Numbered from the stretch's first letter, positions 47,601 through 56,115 are shown. The stretch: DNA of 64,000 nucleotides from Pseudoalteromonas phenolica (GCF_005876835.1 NZ_PPSW01000024.1:62001-126000); one strand, 5' to 3'. Notes: generated from the sequence alone by a model not told the origin. Translations and numbers: made by a program.

Positions 47601-50172
47601 TACTGGCTCTGGTACAGATACTGGCTCTGGTACAGACACGGGTTCTGGTACAGGTGAAAACCCTTGGACGCCAATTGCGAACTGTCCAAATACTGAAACA
47701 AACAGTGCCTATGACATCGCAATTAATGAAAAGATCTGTATGACGGGCTCAGCGTCTAAGTACTTCACCATGACAGTACCTTGGGATGCTTCAACCGTTA
47801 CTATCGGCTTAATGGGCGGTGAAGGTAATGTCAACCTATATGTGAACAATGAAAGTAATGCTTGGCCGACGTCTGCTGCAGCTGATTTATCGAGTACCAA
47901 TGCGGGTACATCTCAATCAGTTCAGTTTACTGCCAATGCAGGCCAGCAGATCATGCTTCAGCTTGATGGCCAGTTTACTGGGGTGACTTTCCATGCCTTA
48001 GTGCAAAGTAATGAGCAAGGCGGTGGTAACACAGATCCAACACCAACCGATCCAAATGACCCATTTGTAAATAACCACCCAGAGTTAAATGATGGCTTAC
48101 CTGAAGATGAGTCTCGCTTCTTAGGCTTAGATGGTCAGGCTTTGGTTGAGCGTATTATGGCGTCTAACCCGCAACATGTGGGTGCCGTATTCAACATTAA
48201 ATCGGGTCAGGCGAGATACTTATTCAGCGAATCTAATATGATGTCGGTGATCAGCGAGTTACGTCGTCAAGCGCGTACTATTGATGAGTACAATGCCTAT
48301 AAAGTACAAGGTTTAATTTACTTCTTACGTGGCGGGTTATTTGTACAGTTCTTTAACCCTGATCTAGTTCCTGAGTATTCTTCAACTATTGAAGTAAACC
48401 TAAAAGCAGCAATGCAGGACTTATTTGCGAGCTCTGGTATTTATGGTGAGTCAAACGACCAAGCATTAGCGCTTCAAGAGTTATTAACCTTAACTGACTC
48501 AGCTGAGATCCGTGCGCCATTCTATGATAACTACATCAATATTTTAGAGATGTTTGATGAAACATGGGCGGCTAAGCGAAGCCGTATGGCGGCTGCTAAT
48601 GCCATGATGACCGCGTTTTTCCGTGCTTCACAAGCAGCGCCAAATGGTGATGCAGATTTCATCGCGCGTATGCAAGATGGCCGTTTACTCGATACTATGT
48701 ATCGCTTTCAACGTGATAACCGTTATTTACTGCAAGCAGACGATAACTACTTTATTAAAAATGTGGTGAATGAGCTTGCGCGTTTCTTAAGTGTGCCGTC
48801 ATTAAAAGATCAGGTTAAGCCAATGGTTAAGAACATTTTGGCATCAACCAGTCAGTATGATGAAACTGCGCCGTTATGGGTAAAAGCAGGCAGCATGGCA
48901 GATACATTTGACCGTCAAGATTGTGGTTACTATGACATCTGTGGCTTTGCATATTACTTAGAAAAAGAAACCTTAAAGTTTAACTATCAGTGTTCAGAGA
49001 CATTAAAGATCCGTGCTCAGCAGATGTATAACGATCAAGCTCAGTGGATCTGTGAAGTATTAGGTCAGCAAGAAGCGCATTTCCACACTGTATTAAAGAC
49101 GTATAACATCCCTGTGGCAGATGACTATAACGATGCACTTGAACTGGTTATTTTCAACTCATCAGAAGATTACCGCGACTATGCCGGCACATTCTTTAAC
49201 ATGGATACCAACAATGGTGGTATGTATTTAGAAGGTGCGCCGAACAATCCGAATAACCAAGCGCGTTTTATTGCTTATGAGCAAAATGGTGATGACTATT
49301 TCCACGTATGGAACCTACAACACGAGTATGTTCACTACTTAGATGGTCGCTTTGATTTATATGGTGACTTTGCACAAGGCTTAACCGCTGCTACAACTTG
49401 GTGGACAGAAGGTTTAGGTGAGTACATTGCATATCAAGACGGCTATAACCACGCAATCAATGTTGGCAAAGCGGGCAACGTAGCACTGTCTACTATTTTC
49501 ACAAACACCTATGAGTCTGGCCAAGATCGCATCTATCGCTGGGGTTATTTAGCAGTACGCTTTATGCATGAGCGTCATTCAAGTGATGTGGCACAAATCC
49601 TAACTTACTTACGTAGTGGCGAGTATCAAGTTTATCAGCAATACATTGATGACATTGGTACACGTTATGACAACGAGTTTGCAAATTGGGTTGCATCATT
49701 GGCTGAAGGTGTAAGCGGTATTGTTGAAAGAGGCCCAGATGATACGGTGGCTGTAAATTCAGGTGATACTAGTAACTGGGCAGGCGAGCTAGAAACAATT
49801 GATACCGATTTCACGCCATGTATTGCAACGGATGCAGAAAACGCATTTGATCCAAGTAACAACCAGTTAAGTAAAGGTGTGACTGTGGTGGAATGTATTT
49901 CGCCAAGCACATCGAGCGCAAACTTTGTGTTTGCAAACTCTGAGTACAAGCCGTTAACGCTGCGTATTACCACACAAGGTGGTTGGGGTAATCTTGATAT
50001 CCTATACAAAGGCGGTAACTGGGCAACACGCAGTGACTTCACAGCTAAATCGGGTGGTCACGGTAATACAGAATCGATTGACCTACAAATCGATGCCAAT
50101 GAACACTGGCACTACTTCTCTCTTGACGGTCAGTTTGGCGGCGCCAAGATGACGGTGGAGATTGTTGAGTAA
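44635..50172 (+). CDS. Secreted double-module M9 collagenase-like metalloprotease
   Basis: This 1845-residue secreted protein contains two full M9 modules. Order: signal peptide (to about 28); two PPC-type beta domains (about 30-245); M9 N-terminal activator-like helical region (about 265-560); first catalytic domain with HEYVH 690-694 and third ligand Glu717 (WAEGWAEF); a Cys-containing beta region; 13 Thr/Asp/Asn/Gly/Ser repeats (927-1004); PPC domain (about 1008-1125); second helical region (about 1140-1470); second catalytic domain with HEYVH 1563-1567 and Glu1592 (WTEGLGEY); C-terminal PPC (about 1730-1845). Both zinc sites are intact. M9 enzymes cleave collagen triple helices; the true substrate here is untested. 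A terminator follows. Confidence 0.93.
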   Translation: MMYKSKKLFVGASLFAAATLPTYASAAAMCGATTTTGNALTLGQTECISGNGLYFYVDIEQDATPLNISTSGGIGEADILVNTGSWATSSSHIARTQDVGTNDSLKITANKGRLYISVFGLHEQVQLSLTKATVDEQPVGATCSQTKHPSGALALNESVCIGGNGLYYYVDVPEDNTELTIQTQGGEGEADIFVNRDGWATRSSFIASSANAGTNETLKVTANKGLFYVSVMGQNDGVNFSVKTGTSTPDPVNPTDPATADFVVVEPVVVSIPAAVINSKAEFSTDVEQIIASTWAQWGEISANSPGVVADVAKAIHFLAQQDDIKDKDLDTLLYFLRNFAANGDFTQFSQADAKLISDALHAVAMMTEFYTTGAPAGLIHESYATALINLTTAEGAQFITEQLPHLMALTQFYAGLSNPYVNDNFGYSTNQILKAFYDLAYIGKQNAVIKAAFNEHMLAVMSVLRSYALGETGLDMRWNADADRLWIVPHEFLALGHVANLAEPAVQARIDDIVKEIFDVTSAQVDAEEVKKKITESYLETVNRSCDSSDALNGYCSVPKKVEDILTITYQCNDAITIRAQAMTNQQLATACSKMADVGSNFHQFFNTNMQPVSNDNNTKLEVIVYATPEDYEAYGYQFFGHNTNNGGIYLEGDPSVAGNIPRFHAMQCPQSWVGFSCDTAGEVYNLEHEYVHYLDGRYNLYGMFAHHNNTVSWAEGWAEFLTKGQYNKRNFDAIAGKTIPSLRSILFMEYGFDNLYPWSYLTMRYLAENHKQSVLALSNALKLSDSTQFETLLGQIATDHNDDFINWMVANTDAVAPGVLPVPVAGVFSGCELLTTYERGTAKASVSITNPYAEPVTLYWVNPATGAADLANPYATLSNGEVYSADFWSQGDRMVVMDSQNTCLGVAALTELNSDYVITQAMLPSTDNGSGTDNGSGTDNGSGTDNGSGTDNGSGTDNGSGTDNGSGTDNGSGTDNSSGTDTGSGTDTGSGTDTGSGTDTGSGTGENPWTPIANCPNTETNSAYDIAINEKICMTGSASKYFTMTVPWDASTVTIGLMGGEGNVNLYVNNESNAWPTSAAADLSSTNAGTSQSVQFTANAGQQIMLQLDGQFTGVTFHALVQSNEQGGGNTDPTPTDPNDPFVNNHPELNDGLPEDESRFLGLDGQALVERIMASNPQHVGAVFNIKSGQARYLFSESNMMSVISELRRQARTIDEYNAYKVQGLIYFLRGGLFVQFFNPDLVPEYSSTIEVNLKAAMQDLFASSGIYGESNDQALALQELLTLTDSAEIRAPFYDNYINILEMFDETWAAKRSRMAAANAMMTAFFRASQAAPNGDADFIARMQDGRLLDTMYRFQRDNRYLLQADDNYFIKNVVNELARFLSVPSLKDQVKPMVKNILASTSQYDETAPLWVKAGSMADTFDRQDCGYYDICGFAYYLEKETLKFNYQCSETLKIRAQQMYNDQAQWICEVLGQQEAHFHTVLKTYNIPVADDYNDALELVIFNSSEDYRDYAGTFFNMDTNNGGMYLEGAPNNPNNQARFIAYEQNGDDYFHVWNLQHEYVHYLDGRFDLYGDFAQGLTAATTWWTEGLGEYIAYQDGYNHAINVGKAGNVALSTIFTNTYESGQDRIYRWGYLAVRFMHERHSSDVAQILTYLRSGEYQVYQQYIDDIGTRYDNEFANWVASLAEGVSGIVERGPDDTVAVNSGDTSNWAGELETIDTDFTPCIATDAENAFDPSNNQLSKGVTVVECISPSTSSANFVFANSEYKPLTLRITTQGGWGNLDILYKGGNWATRSDFTAKSGGHGNTESIDLQIDANEHWHYFSLDGQFGGAKMTVEIVE
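47413..47646 (+). repeat. 18-bp coding minisatellite, 13 units
   Basis: Thirteen in-frame 18-bp units (consensus GGCACAGACAATGGTTCT) encode the hexapeptide GTDNGS, changing to GTDTGS in the last four units. The array links the two collagenase halves as a flexible hydrophilic spacer. Middle units are identical at the DNA level, so unit number probably varies by slippage. Confidence 0.95.
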
Positions 50173-50221
50173 CCCTACAACAGAAGTAAAAATCAGTTTC
50201 ATTATTTGATACGTCCCTAAA

Positions 50222-50245
50222 GCCACTCGCAAGAGTGGTTTTTTT
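50222..50245 (+). terminator. Collagenase gene terminator
   Basis: CCACTC/GAGTGG stem with a GCAA tetraloop (50223-50238) is followed by seven T, 50 nt after the stop. Confidence 0.9.
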
Positions 50246-50317
50246 GTTTTCAGCATTTTAGCGGAGGAAGGCCGTATTTAACTTAAGTTTGATAGGGGAA
50301 CAGTAACAAAACAGGCA

Positions 50318-50347
50318 TAAAAAAAGAAAGCATATGCTTTCTTTTTT
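50318..50347 (-). terminator. Palindromic terminator of the His-rich protein gene
   Basis: GAAAGCATATGCTTTC (50326-50341) is a perfect palindrome flanked by A- and T-runs, so it can act on either strand. It lies just after the stop of the minus-strand gene. Confidence 0.75.
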
Positions 50348-50360
50348 GCTTAGTTTGTAT

Positions 50361-50747
50361 TTAAAAATTAGCGCCGGTTGGCGGTATTTTACCATTATGT
50401 GTTTTAGGCCTTTGATGATGTTCATGGCCGTGCTCAAGCTTTTCGTTATGGCCATGACGGCTTCTAGTTTGATGGTTCGGCTGCAGTGGGGGGGCAGAAA
50501 TATTAGGACTTACTGGCGCAGCTTGCATCGCTGGTGCCTGAAAATCAGGTGTTTTGTGCGCCATCGCAGTAATTGGCTGCTTTAACTCCGCTTCTTGCGT
50601 TGGTAATGAACTGGGCGGCGCATTTTCCGTATGCTGGCTAGTTAATACAGAAGGTTTTAATGGTGCTTCTTCTGGTTGAGAATTATGCGTGAAAATAATG
50701 ATGCTAGACACCGCCATTAACGCAATAGGAATGATAATTTTATTCAT
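50361..50747 (-). CDS. Small secreted Pro- and His-rich protein
   Basis: This 128-residue protein starts after AGAGGTG. It has an N-terminal signal anchor (IIIPIALMAVSSIIIF), a Pro/Ala/Gln-rich middle (about 25-95), and a His-rich C-terminal stretch (RHGHNEKLEHGHEHHQRPKTH) that could bind Zn, Ni or Cu. There is no recognised family. An overlapping plus-strand frame is weaker (no ribosome site, odd composition). It converges with the collagenase gene and is divergent from the hybrid kinase gene. Confidence 0.65.
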   Translation of the reverse strand: MNKIIIPIALMAVSSIIIFTHNSQPEEAPLKPSVLTSQHTENAPPSSLPTQEAELKQPITAMAHKTPDFQAPAMQAAPVSPNISAPPLQPNHQTRSRHGHNEKLEHGHEHHQRPKTHNGKIPPTGANF

Positions 50748-50812
50748 ACGACACCTCTGAATATTGTATACATAAAATCTATCACTTAAGCAGGTCTAAA
50801 CCAAGTTTGGCA

Positions 50813-50828
50813 TGTATAAAATTGTAAA
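50813..50828. promoter_or_regulatory. Palindrome-like site upstream of the hybrid kinase gene
   Basis: TGTATAAAATTGTAAA matches the collagenase palindrome TTTACAAAATTGTAAA at 14 of 16 positions and lies about 80 bp before the kinase start. A shared regulator is only a hypothesis, because such AT-rich matches arise easily. Confidence 0.25.
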
Positions 50829-50909
50829 TATATTAATGATAAAAAGTCACCATTAAGTAAGATTGCTTGCTAGTATTAACTTAGATCATTACCCCAAAGG
50901 AATTTGTGC

Positions 50910-53900
50910 ATGATGATGCACACGGAAGAACAACTAACCACATCACCGCTGCAATTTTATCGACGTGCATTTTGGGTTGCGCTCGCGATTACGATTATGT
51001 TGGCTGCGACACTGACATTGCATTTGTATAACCTTAAACTGCAACAAGCATTTACTCAGTTTGAAACCCATTATGAACGGCTAAATAGCCAGTTAGATAA
51101 AACGCTGACAGCCGTTGATAATATATTTCTGGCCGTTAATGTGAGCTTAGAGCAACCTCTTGGTTATGAGTTTTCTCAACCTAAAACCTCTCCCATTATT
51201 CGTTATTCAAATTATTATTATCAATCTTTGGGTAAGCACTTTGGTGAGTTGGTCGGCTATGGTGACTTAACAGGTGTTGATTTATCGCATCCATATTGGC
51301 AAAAAGTGATGGCTTTGGGTGGGGTGTTTAATACTTCTTTGGCTTTGCTTGAACCACTTGAAGCAATTGCCTACGTCAGTGATAGTGGCCTAGTCTTTGT
51401 CAAAAGAAGGCATACTCAGAACAGTGAACTGTTGAGCAAAATTGTTTCAGGCAGCTTTAAAGTAAATACAGACCCTTCTAAATTCATGGTCAGCCAGCGA
51501 TTGGAAGTGGCAGGTAAAAGTTATTTTGCGTTCTCTAATCAGCGTATTTCAAGTTCACGTGCTCATACGCTGATGATCTTTGATGCGAGTAAGTTCCAAG
51601 CATTGTTTTATGATAAGTCGCAGCCTAAAGCAGAAATCTATTTAAGTGATAAATTACATCGGAACTTAATTACAGACTTGTCATTAGGAAAGCCTATTTA
51701 TCCAGACCAAGGTGAAATTGCACCTTGGCATGATGGGGTTATATTTTATAAAAGTGAAGCATCGCGCCCGCTTGATGTCGTTATGAACGTGTCTGAGCAA
51801 GGCTTTGCAGAGTCTATTATTTATAGTTTAGGGCTAGAATTTAGTTTTATTTTATTATTTATTTTAGCAACTTACTTTCCCTTGCACTGGCTTTGTGAAC
51901 AAATATTTGTAAGACCATTGAAGGAGCTTTTCTCATTTATTCAGCAGCCCGAAAATCACTCCAATACTTATATTGTGCCTAAGCTTTGGCTTTCTGAATT
52001 TAAACAAATTAAAACCATTCATCAACGTCGCGCACAGTTATTTTCAAGGGTAAAAGAAGATCATCAAACGCTCACCGATCAACTTCAACAGAAGCAGCAT
52101 TTTCTGGAGCTTGCAGGGCAAGATAAAGAGCGACAAAGTGCGGTGCTTAAGGGGGTGTTAGATGCGGTGCCTGATGCCATTTATTATAAGAATACTGACG
52201 GGGTATTGATTGGCTGTAATAGATCTTTCGAACGCTTACTCAAAACAAGTAAGCTAAACTTGCTCGGCAAAGACTTTAATGATTTTGCTGAACACTTCCT
52301 TGCAATAACGGATATCGAAGCAAAAGTTGCAGAGCAACACAAACCCTTATCTCAGCAAATGAGTGTCGAGCATAGTACTTACTTTGTTACGGTTGCGCCT
52401 TTTTTTAGCGAACAACTTGGCGTGATGGGGTGTGTCGGGGTATTACGTGACATTACTGAGCACCAAAAAGCACTACAATCTTTGCAAGTGTCTGAGTCTA
52501 ATTTTAAATCTGCTATTGAGTATGCACCTAATGGGATCGCGCTTGTAAAAGTAGATGGCACTGTAATGATGTTAAATAAGGCCGCTGAACGTTATTTAGG
52601 GTGTAGTAATAAACAAGGGCAGCACGTATCTACACTATTTGGTTATGAGAATTATCAGCAAATTTCTCAGGTATTAGAGCATTTATCAAAGCACAAACAG
52701 TCTGTTGATCAGCTGAGTTTGACACAATCTGGAAGCTATCCGTTTCTCGATTTGCGTGTGTCTTTGGTATGTGACAGTGAAGAAATGCCCAAGTATTTTG
52801 TGATCCATATTCAAGATATCACAGAAATCACCACGTCAAGGATGGAAGCCGAAAGAGCCACATTAGCCAAAAGCCGCTTTATTGCCAATTTAAGTCATGA
52901 AATTAGAACCCCCCTCAATGTCATTATTGGGCTGGTAGACATGGTAAAACGGGCTGTTACAGAGAAGCAGCAGCAAAGTCGCTTAGAAACAGTCACGCAT
53001 GCCGCTGAAACCTTGTTAGAGATGCTGAATGATATTTTGGATTTTGCCAAAGTTGAAAGTCATGAAGTGAGCATAAAAAATAACGACATTATTGTTAGTG
53101 AACTCTGTGAAAATCTTCAAGAGTTAATCAAGCCGCTGGCAAATAAAAAAGGGCTAGCAGTTTCTTTTACCGTTGATGAAGATGTATGGCCTTGTTTATA
53201 TGGCGATAAACAAAAGCTTACGCAAATCTTGTTGAACTTATTGAATAATGCTGTGAAGTACACACAAAAAGGCACGGTCAGCTTTGCTCTGAAGCTCACC
53301 TACTCTGATGCTGAGACACAAACCATTCAATTTTCAGTTAAAGACACAGGTATAGGCATTAAAGAAAGTGACCAACTGAAACTATTCGATGCGTTCACCC
53401 AAGTTGATGACAGCCTGTCTCGTGAACACGAAGGAATAGGCTTAGGACTTGCTATAGTAAAACATGAAGTTGAGTTATTGGGTGGCGCAATCGCCCTACA
53501 AAGTCAGTTAGGTAAGGGCAGTGAATTTTACTTCTCACTTACTCTGAATAAAAAGCTGTCCTTAGATGCTAAATTAGCTAAATCGAGTGTATATTTTGGT
53601 GCAGCTGCCCCTAATTTACTTGAAGAGTTTGATATATGTACAATACAAGAAGCGGATGTACTGCCAGATAATAGCCATTATATGATTGTTGAAAAAGGAA
53701 GTTTGTCTAAGCTACCACTTACTTTTTTGAGCTCAATGGCAGGTCTTGAGCGCATTTATGTGAACCAAGCAGAGCCGCAATGGCATGATGCAGACTTGGC
53801 AAGCATATCTTTGCGCTGTGAAGAAGGGGCATTTCTTCAATCGTGCTTATCAGATATATTTTTCAAACCTCAAGAAGTGGCAGTATTACCCGAATCTCTT

Positions 53901-54641
53901 GAACATGAAGCTAACAACCCAAAACCTCACAGCGGTTATCAAGGTGCATTATGTTATGTGGTCGATGACAATGACATAAACTTAGAAATCGCTAAAAATT
54001 TATTGCAGCAATTGGGTGTCAGTGTTGTTGTCAGTCAAACGGCAAAAGATATTTGTGATGCGGTCGATAACCTAAAGCCAGATATTATTTTTATGGATAT
54101 CCATATGCCTGAAGTTGATGGCTTCCAAGCAGCTAAGCAACTCAATGGTTGTCAGTATTTAAATGAGATCCCCATTATTGCCCTGACAGCAAATGCAGAA
54201 ATCTCTTCTCAACAAGAATATTTGCATTCTTCGATGCAGGGATATATTAATAAACCTGTAACCATTGAAGAATTAGAGAAAATATTGGTTAAGCATGTAA
54301 AGCCACAACGTAAGTTTTTTGACGAAGCCTTTGCGCTTCAGCAAATGATGGGTGAAACCACATTATTAGATAATATGATGGTAAAGTTTCTTGAGGTGTG
54401 CGAGAAATATATAGCGCAGTTAAAATCAAATTTAGAGACTAAAGAAATGATTTTATTAGCGCACAGTATTAAAGGGGCATCAGCTGGGTTAGGGTTTGAA
54501 CAATTAGCAGAAGCTGCGAAGCAGCTAGAAGCAGAATTAAAGCAACAACAAAAAATAGTAAACCCTAAGTTAGTCGTTGAGCTTGAAACGCAATTATTAA
54601 AAGTACAAGTGTTTCTGAAAAATAGAGCAAGTGGGTGTTAA
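50910..54641 (+). CDS. Hybrid sensor histidine kinase (PAS-PAS-HK-REC-Hpt)
   Basis: The protein is about 1243 residues. ATG 50910 is chosen for its AAAGGA site 8 nt upstream. Layout: membrane helix (about 22-44), periplasmic sensor of about 260 residues, second helix (about 308-330), coiled linker, two PAS domains (about 400-520 and 525-640), HisKA with His663 (NLSHEIRTPLN), HATPase (DTGIGI, GIGLGLAIVKHEVELLGG), an unassigned segment resembling a degenerate receiver, a receiver with Asp1063 (IIFMDIHMP), and Hpt with His1185 (LLAHSIKGASAGLG). It forms an ArcB/BarA-like phosphorelay; the ligand is unknown. The next gene starts immediately at its stop. Confidence 0.92.
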   Translation: MMMHTEEQLTTSPLQFYRRAFWVALAITIMLAATLTLHLYNLKLQQAFTQFETHYERLNSQLDKTLTAVDNIFLAVNVSLEQPLGYEFSQPKTSPIIRYSNYYYQSLGKHFGELVGYGDLTGVDLSHPYWQKVMALGGVFNTSLALLEPLEAIAYVSDSGLVFVKRRHTQNSELLSKIVSGSFKVNTDPSKFMVSQRLEVAGKSYFAFSNQRISSSRAHTLMIFDASKFQALFYDKSQPKAEIYLSDKLHRNLITDLSLGKPIYPDQGEIAPWHDGVIFYKSEASRPLDVVMNVSEQGFAESIIYSLGLEFSFILLFILATYFPLHWLCEQIFVRPLKELFSFIQQPENHSNTYIVPKLWLSEFKQIKTIHQRRAQLFSRVKEDHQTLTDQLQQKQHFLELAGQDKERQSAVLKGVLDAVPDAIYYKNTDGVLIGCNRSFERLLKTSKLNLLGKDFNDFAEHFLAITDIEAKVAEQHKPLSQQMSVEHSTYFVTVAPFFSEQLGVMGCVGVLRDITEHQKALQSLQVSESNFKSAIEYAPNGIALVKVDGTVMMLNKAAERYLGCSNKQGQHVSTLFGYENYQQISQVLEHLSKHKQSVDQLSLTQSGSYPFLDLRVSLVCDSEEMPKYFVIHIQDITEITTSRMEAERATLAKSRFIANLSHEIRTPLNVIIGLVDMVKRAVTEKQQQSRLETVTHAAETLLEMLNDILDFAKVESHEVSIKNNDIIVSELCENLQELIKPLANKKGLAVSFTVDEDVWPCLYGDKQKLTQILLNLLNNAVKYTQKGTVSFALKLTYSDAETQTIQFSVKDTGIGIKESDQLKLFDAFTQVDDSLSREHEGIGLGLAIVKHEVELLGGAIALQSQLGKGSEFYFSLTLNKKLSLDAKLAKSSVYFGAAAPNLLEEFDICTIQEADVLPDNSHYMIVEKGSLSKLPLTFLSSMAGLERIYVNQAEPQWHDADLASISLRCEEGAFLQSCLSDIFFKPQEVAVLPESLEHEANNPKPHSGYQGALCYVVDDNDINLEIAKNLLQQLGVSVVVSQTAKDICDAVDNLKPDIIFMDIHMPEVDGFQAAKQLNGCQYLNEIPIIALTANAEISSQQEYLHSSMQGYINKPVTIEELEKILVKHVKPQRKFFDEAFALQQMMGETTLLDNMMVKFLEVCEKYIAQLKSNLETKEMILLAHSIKGASAGLGFEQLAEAAKQLEAELKQQQKIVNPKLVVELETQLLKVQVFLKNRASGC

Positions 54642-55544
54642 ATGGCAAAAATTGCGCATATTTTAATTGTAGATGACGATCCACTTAATCGTGTCGTACT
54701 AGAGAATACTTTGTCTGATGAATACAGTATCTCACTGTGTGCAAGTGGTGAAGAAGCGGTTAGTTTTCTAGAATCTAATACAGTCGATTTAATTATTTCA
54801 GACATTCGTATGCCAGGTATGAGTGGCTATGACTTACTTGAAAAGTTAAAAGAAAAACAGAGCACTTATTCTATTCCATTCATAATTATCTCTGCGAGTA
54901 ACAGTTACAACGATGAAGCCAAAGGGCTTGAAATGGGGGCGATGGACTACATCACAAAGCCGTTTAGTCCAGTCATTGTAAAAGCAAGGGTCAAGAATCA
55001 CTTAGCGATTAAGCAAAAGAATGATTTGCTCGAAAAGCTGGCTGCAATTGACGGCCTAACAGAGATCCCCAATCGTCGATTATTAGACGAAACCTTAGCC
55101 AGCTATTGGCAGGGCTGTTCACAAAGCCATGAGTCCTTTTCGTTATTCTTAGTCGATATAGATTATTTTAAAGAATTTAATGATAACTATGGTTATGCAG
55201 CTGGAGACGAATGTTTAATAAAAGTTGCCCAAGCTTTAGATGAGAGCAGCCGTAAACATGATGGTTTCGTTGCTCGATATGATGGAGTGCGATTTGCAGC
55301 GCTACAAAAGGGTAAAGATAAAGAGCAAATCTCACTGTTTGCAAAACATATGCATGATGTTATTGATGCGTTGAAAATCCCTCATAAAAGCTCGCCAATT
55401 TGCGCTCATGTCAGCATTAGTATTGGCATAGTACACATAGATAAGGATTTTAATGGCAGTGATCAAGATGTATTAAAGATTGCTGATGACGCGCTTGTGA
55501 AGTCACATATGCAACAAGAAAGGGTCACAATATTAAGCCGTTAG
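54642..55544 (+). CDS. Response regulator with degenerate GGDEF domain
   Basis: The 300-residue protein has a receiver domain (VDDDPLNRVVLENTL; Asp54 in LIISDIRMPG; Lys in YITKPFSP) and a GGDEF-family domain (AAIDGLTEIPNRRLLDE; LVDIDYFKEFNDNYGYAAGDECLIKVA). The signature loop reads YDGVRF instead of YGGDEF, and the RxxD inhibitory motif is out of register, so diguanylate cyclase activity is unlikely. It starts right after the kinase stop (TAA-ATG), so the two are translationally coupled, and the kinase Hpt domain is its likely phosphodonor. It may act by protein contact. Confidence 0.9.
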   Translation: MAKIAHILIVDDDPLNRVVLENTLSDEYSISLCASGEEAVSFLESNTVDLIISDIRMPGMSGYDLLEKLKEKQSTYSIPFIIISASNSYNDEAKGLEMGAMDYITKPFSPVIVKARVKNHLAIKQKNDLLEKLAAIDGLTEIPNRRLLDETLASYWQGCSQSHESFSLFLVDIDYFKEFNDNYGYAAGDECLIKVAQALDESSRKHDGFVARYDGVRFAALQKGKDKEQISLFAKHMHDVIDALKIPHKSSPICAHVSISIGIVHIDKDFNGSDQDVLKIADDALVKSHMQQERVTILSR

Positions 55545-55563
55545 AAGAGTTTAACGGCTTAAT
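55534..55563. terminator. Hairpin between the GGDEF and DUF3192 genes
   Basis: TTAAGCCGTTA and TAACGGCTTAA form an 11-bp perfect stem with an 8-nt loop that includes the GGDEF gene stop. T-tracts are short; it is shared by convergent genes. Confidence 0.5.
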
Positions 55564-55570
55564 GAAATAC

Positions 55571-55951
55571 TTATAAAATTTGTAGCAAAGCTGATTGACC
55601 AAAACCAATTAGCTTTTCATCCTTAAACACCAGTGGCGTGCATTCGTCTTTTGTTACTTTGCCATCAGAATGTTTGCTGTTTGTTGCAATGTAAATCACT
55701 TTATAAACACCTTCATCTTTTTTCACTAATTCTGTAAAGTCAGGAGTTGGCAATTGACCCAGTACTTGGTTGTAGTCAGCACCTAAGTCTAGGCTAGCTA
55801 TAGTTTTACGGTTTTCTTCTTGCTGATACTGCCAGCGATTACCGTTGTGATTTGACGCCCAGCCTGGCTCAACGCCATCATCAGATACAGCCACAATACA
55901 GCCTGAAAGTAATGGTGCACTTAGCGCAGCAACAAGTAATAATTTTTTCAT
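55571..55951 (-). CDS. DUF3192 lipoprotein
   Basis: This 126-residue protein has a signal peptide with lipobox LLSGC (Cys at residue 18). The domain has ENRKTIASLDLGADYNQVLGQLPTPDF and DECTPLVFKDEKLIGFG, typical of DUF3192 lipoproteins of gammaproteobacteria. Outer-membrane or periplasmic attachment is expected; function is unknown. Confidence 0.85.
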   Translation of the reverse strand: MKKLLLVAALSAPLLSGCIVAVSDDGVEPGWASNHNGNRWQYQQEENRKTIASLDLGADYNQVLGQLPTPDFTELVKKDEGVYKVIYIATNSKHSDGKVTKDECTPLVFKDEKLIGFGQSALLQIL

Positions 55952-56115
55952 TGTAGATTTCCTTAAAAAATTCGTTTCAGATAATTTGTTTTTATTAGAG
56001 CAATATTGTTGCCAACTTTAAAAGTCTTTATTTTACAATTGTCTGTTGTTTTTTATACAGATTTTTAAGTGTTGACCCTTCTAAATTTTAGGGTTATTCA
56101 CCAACTTTTAGCGAA

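Noticed and set aside
47413..47646. Tandem repeats as a CRISPR array
   Set aside because: Units are contiguous 18-bp repeats in a coding frame with no unique spacers and no cas genes.
47385..47743. Several overlapping frames on both strands made of short repeated peptides
   Set aside because: They are by-products of the 18-bp coding repeat; only the collagenase frame has domain content.
50334..50585. Plus-strand frame opposite the His-rich protein
   Set aside because: It has no ribosome site and no signal or family pattern, whereas the minus-strand frame has a ribosome site and signal anchor.
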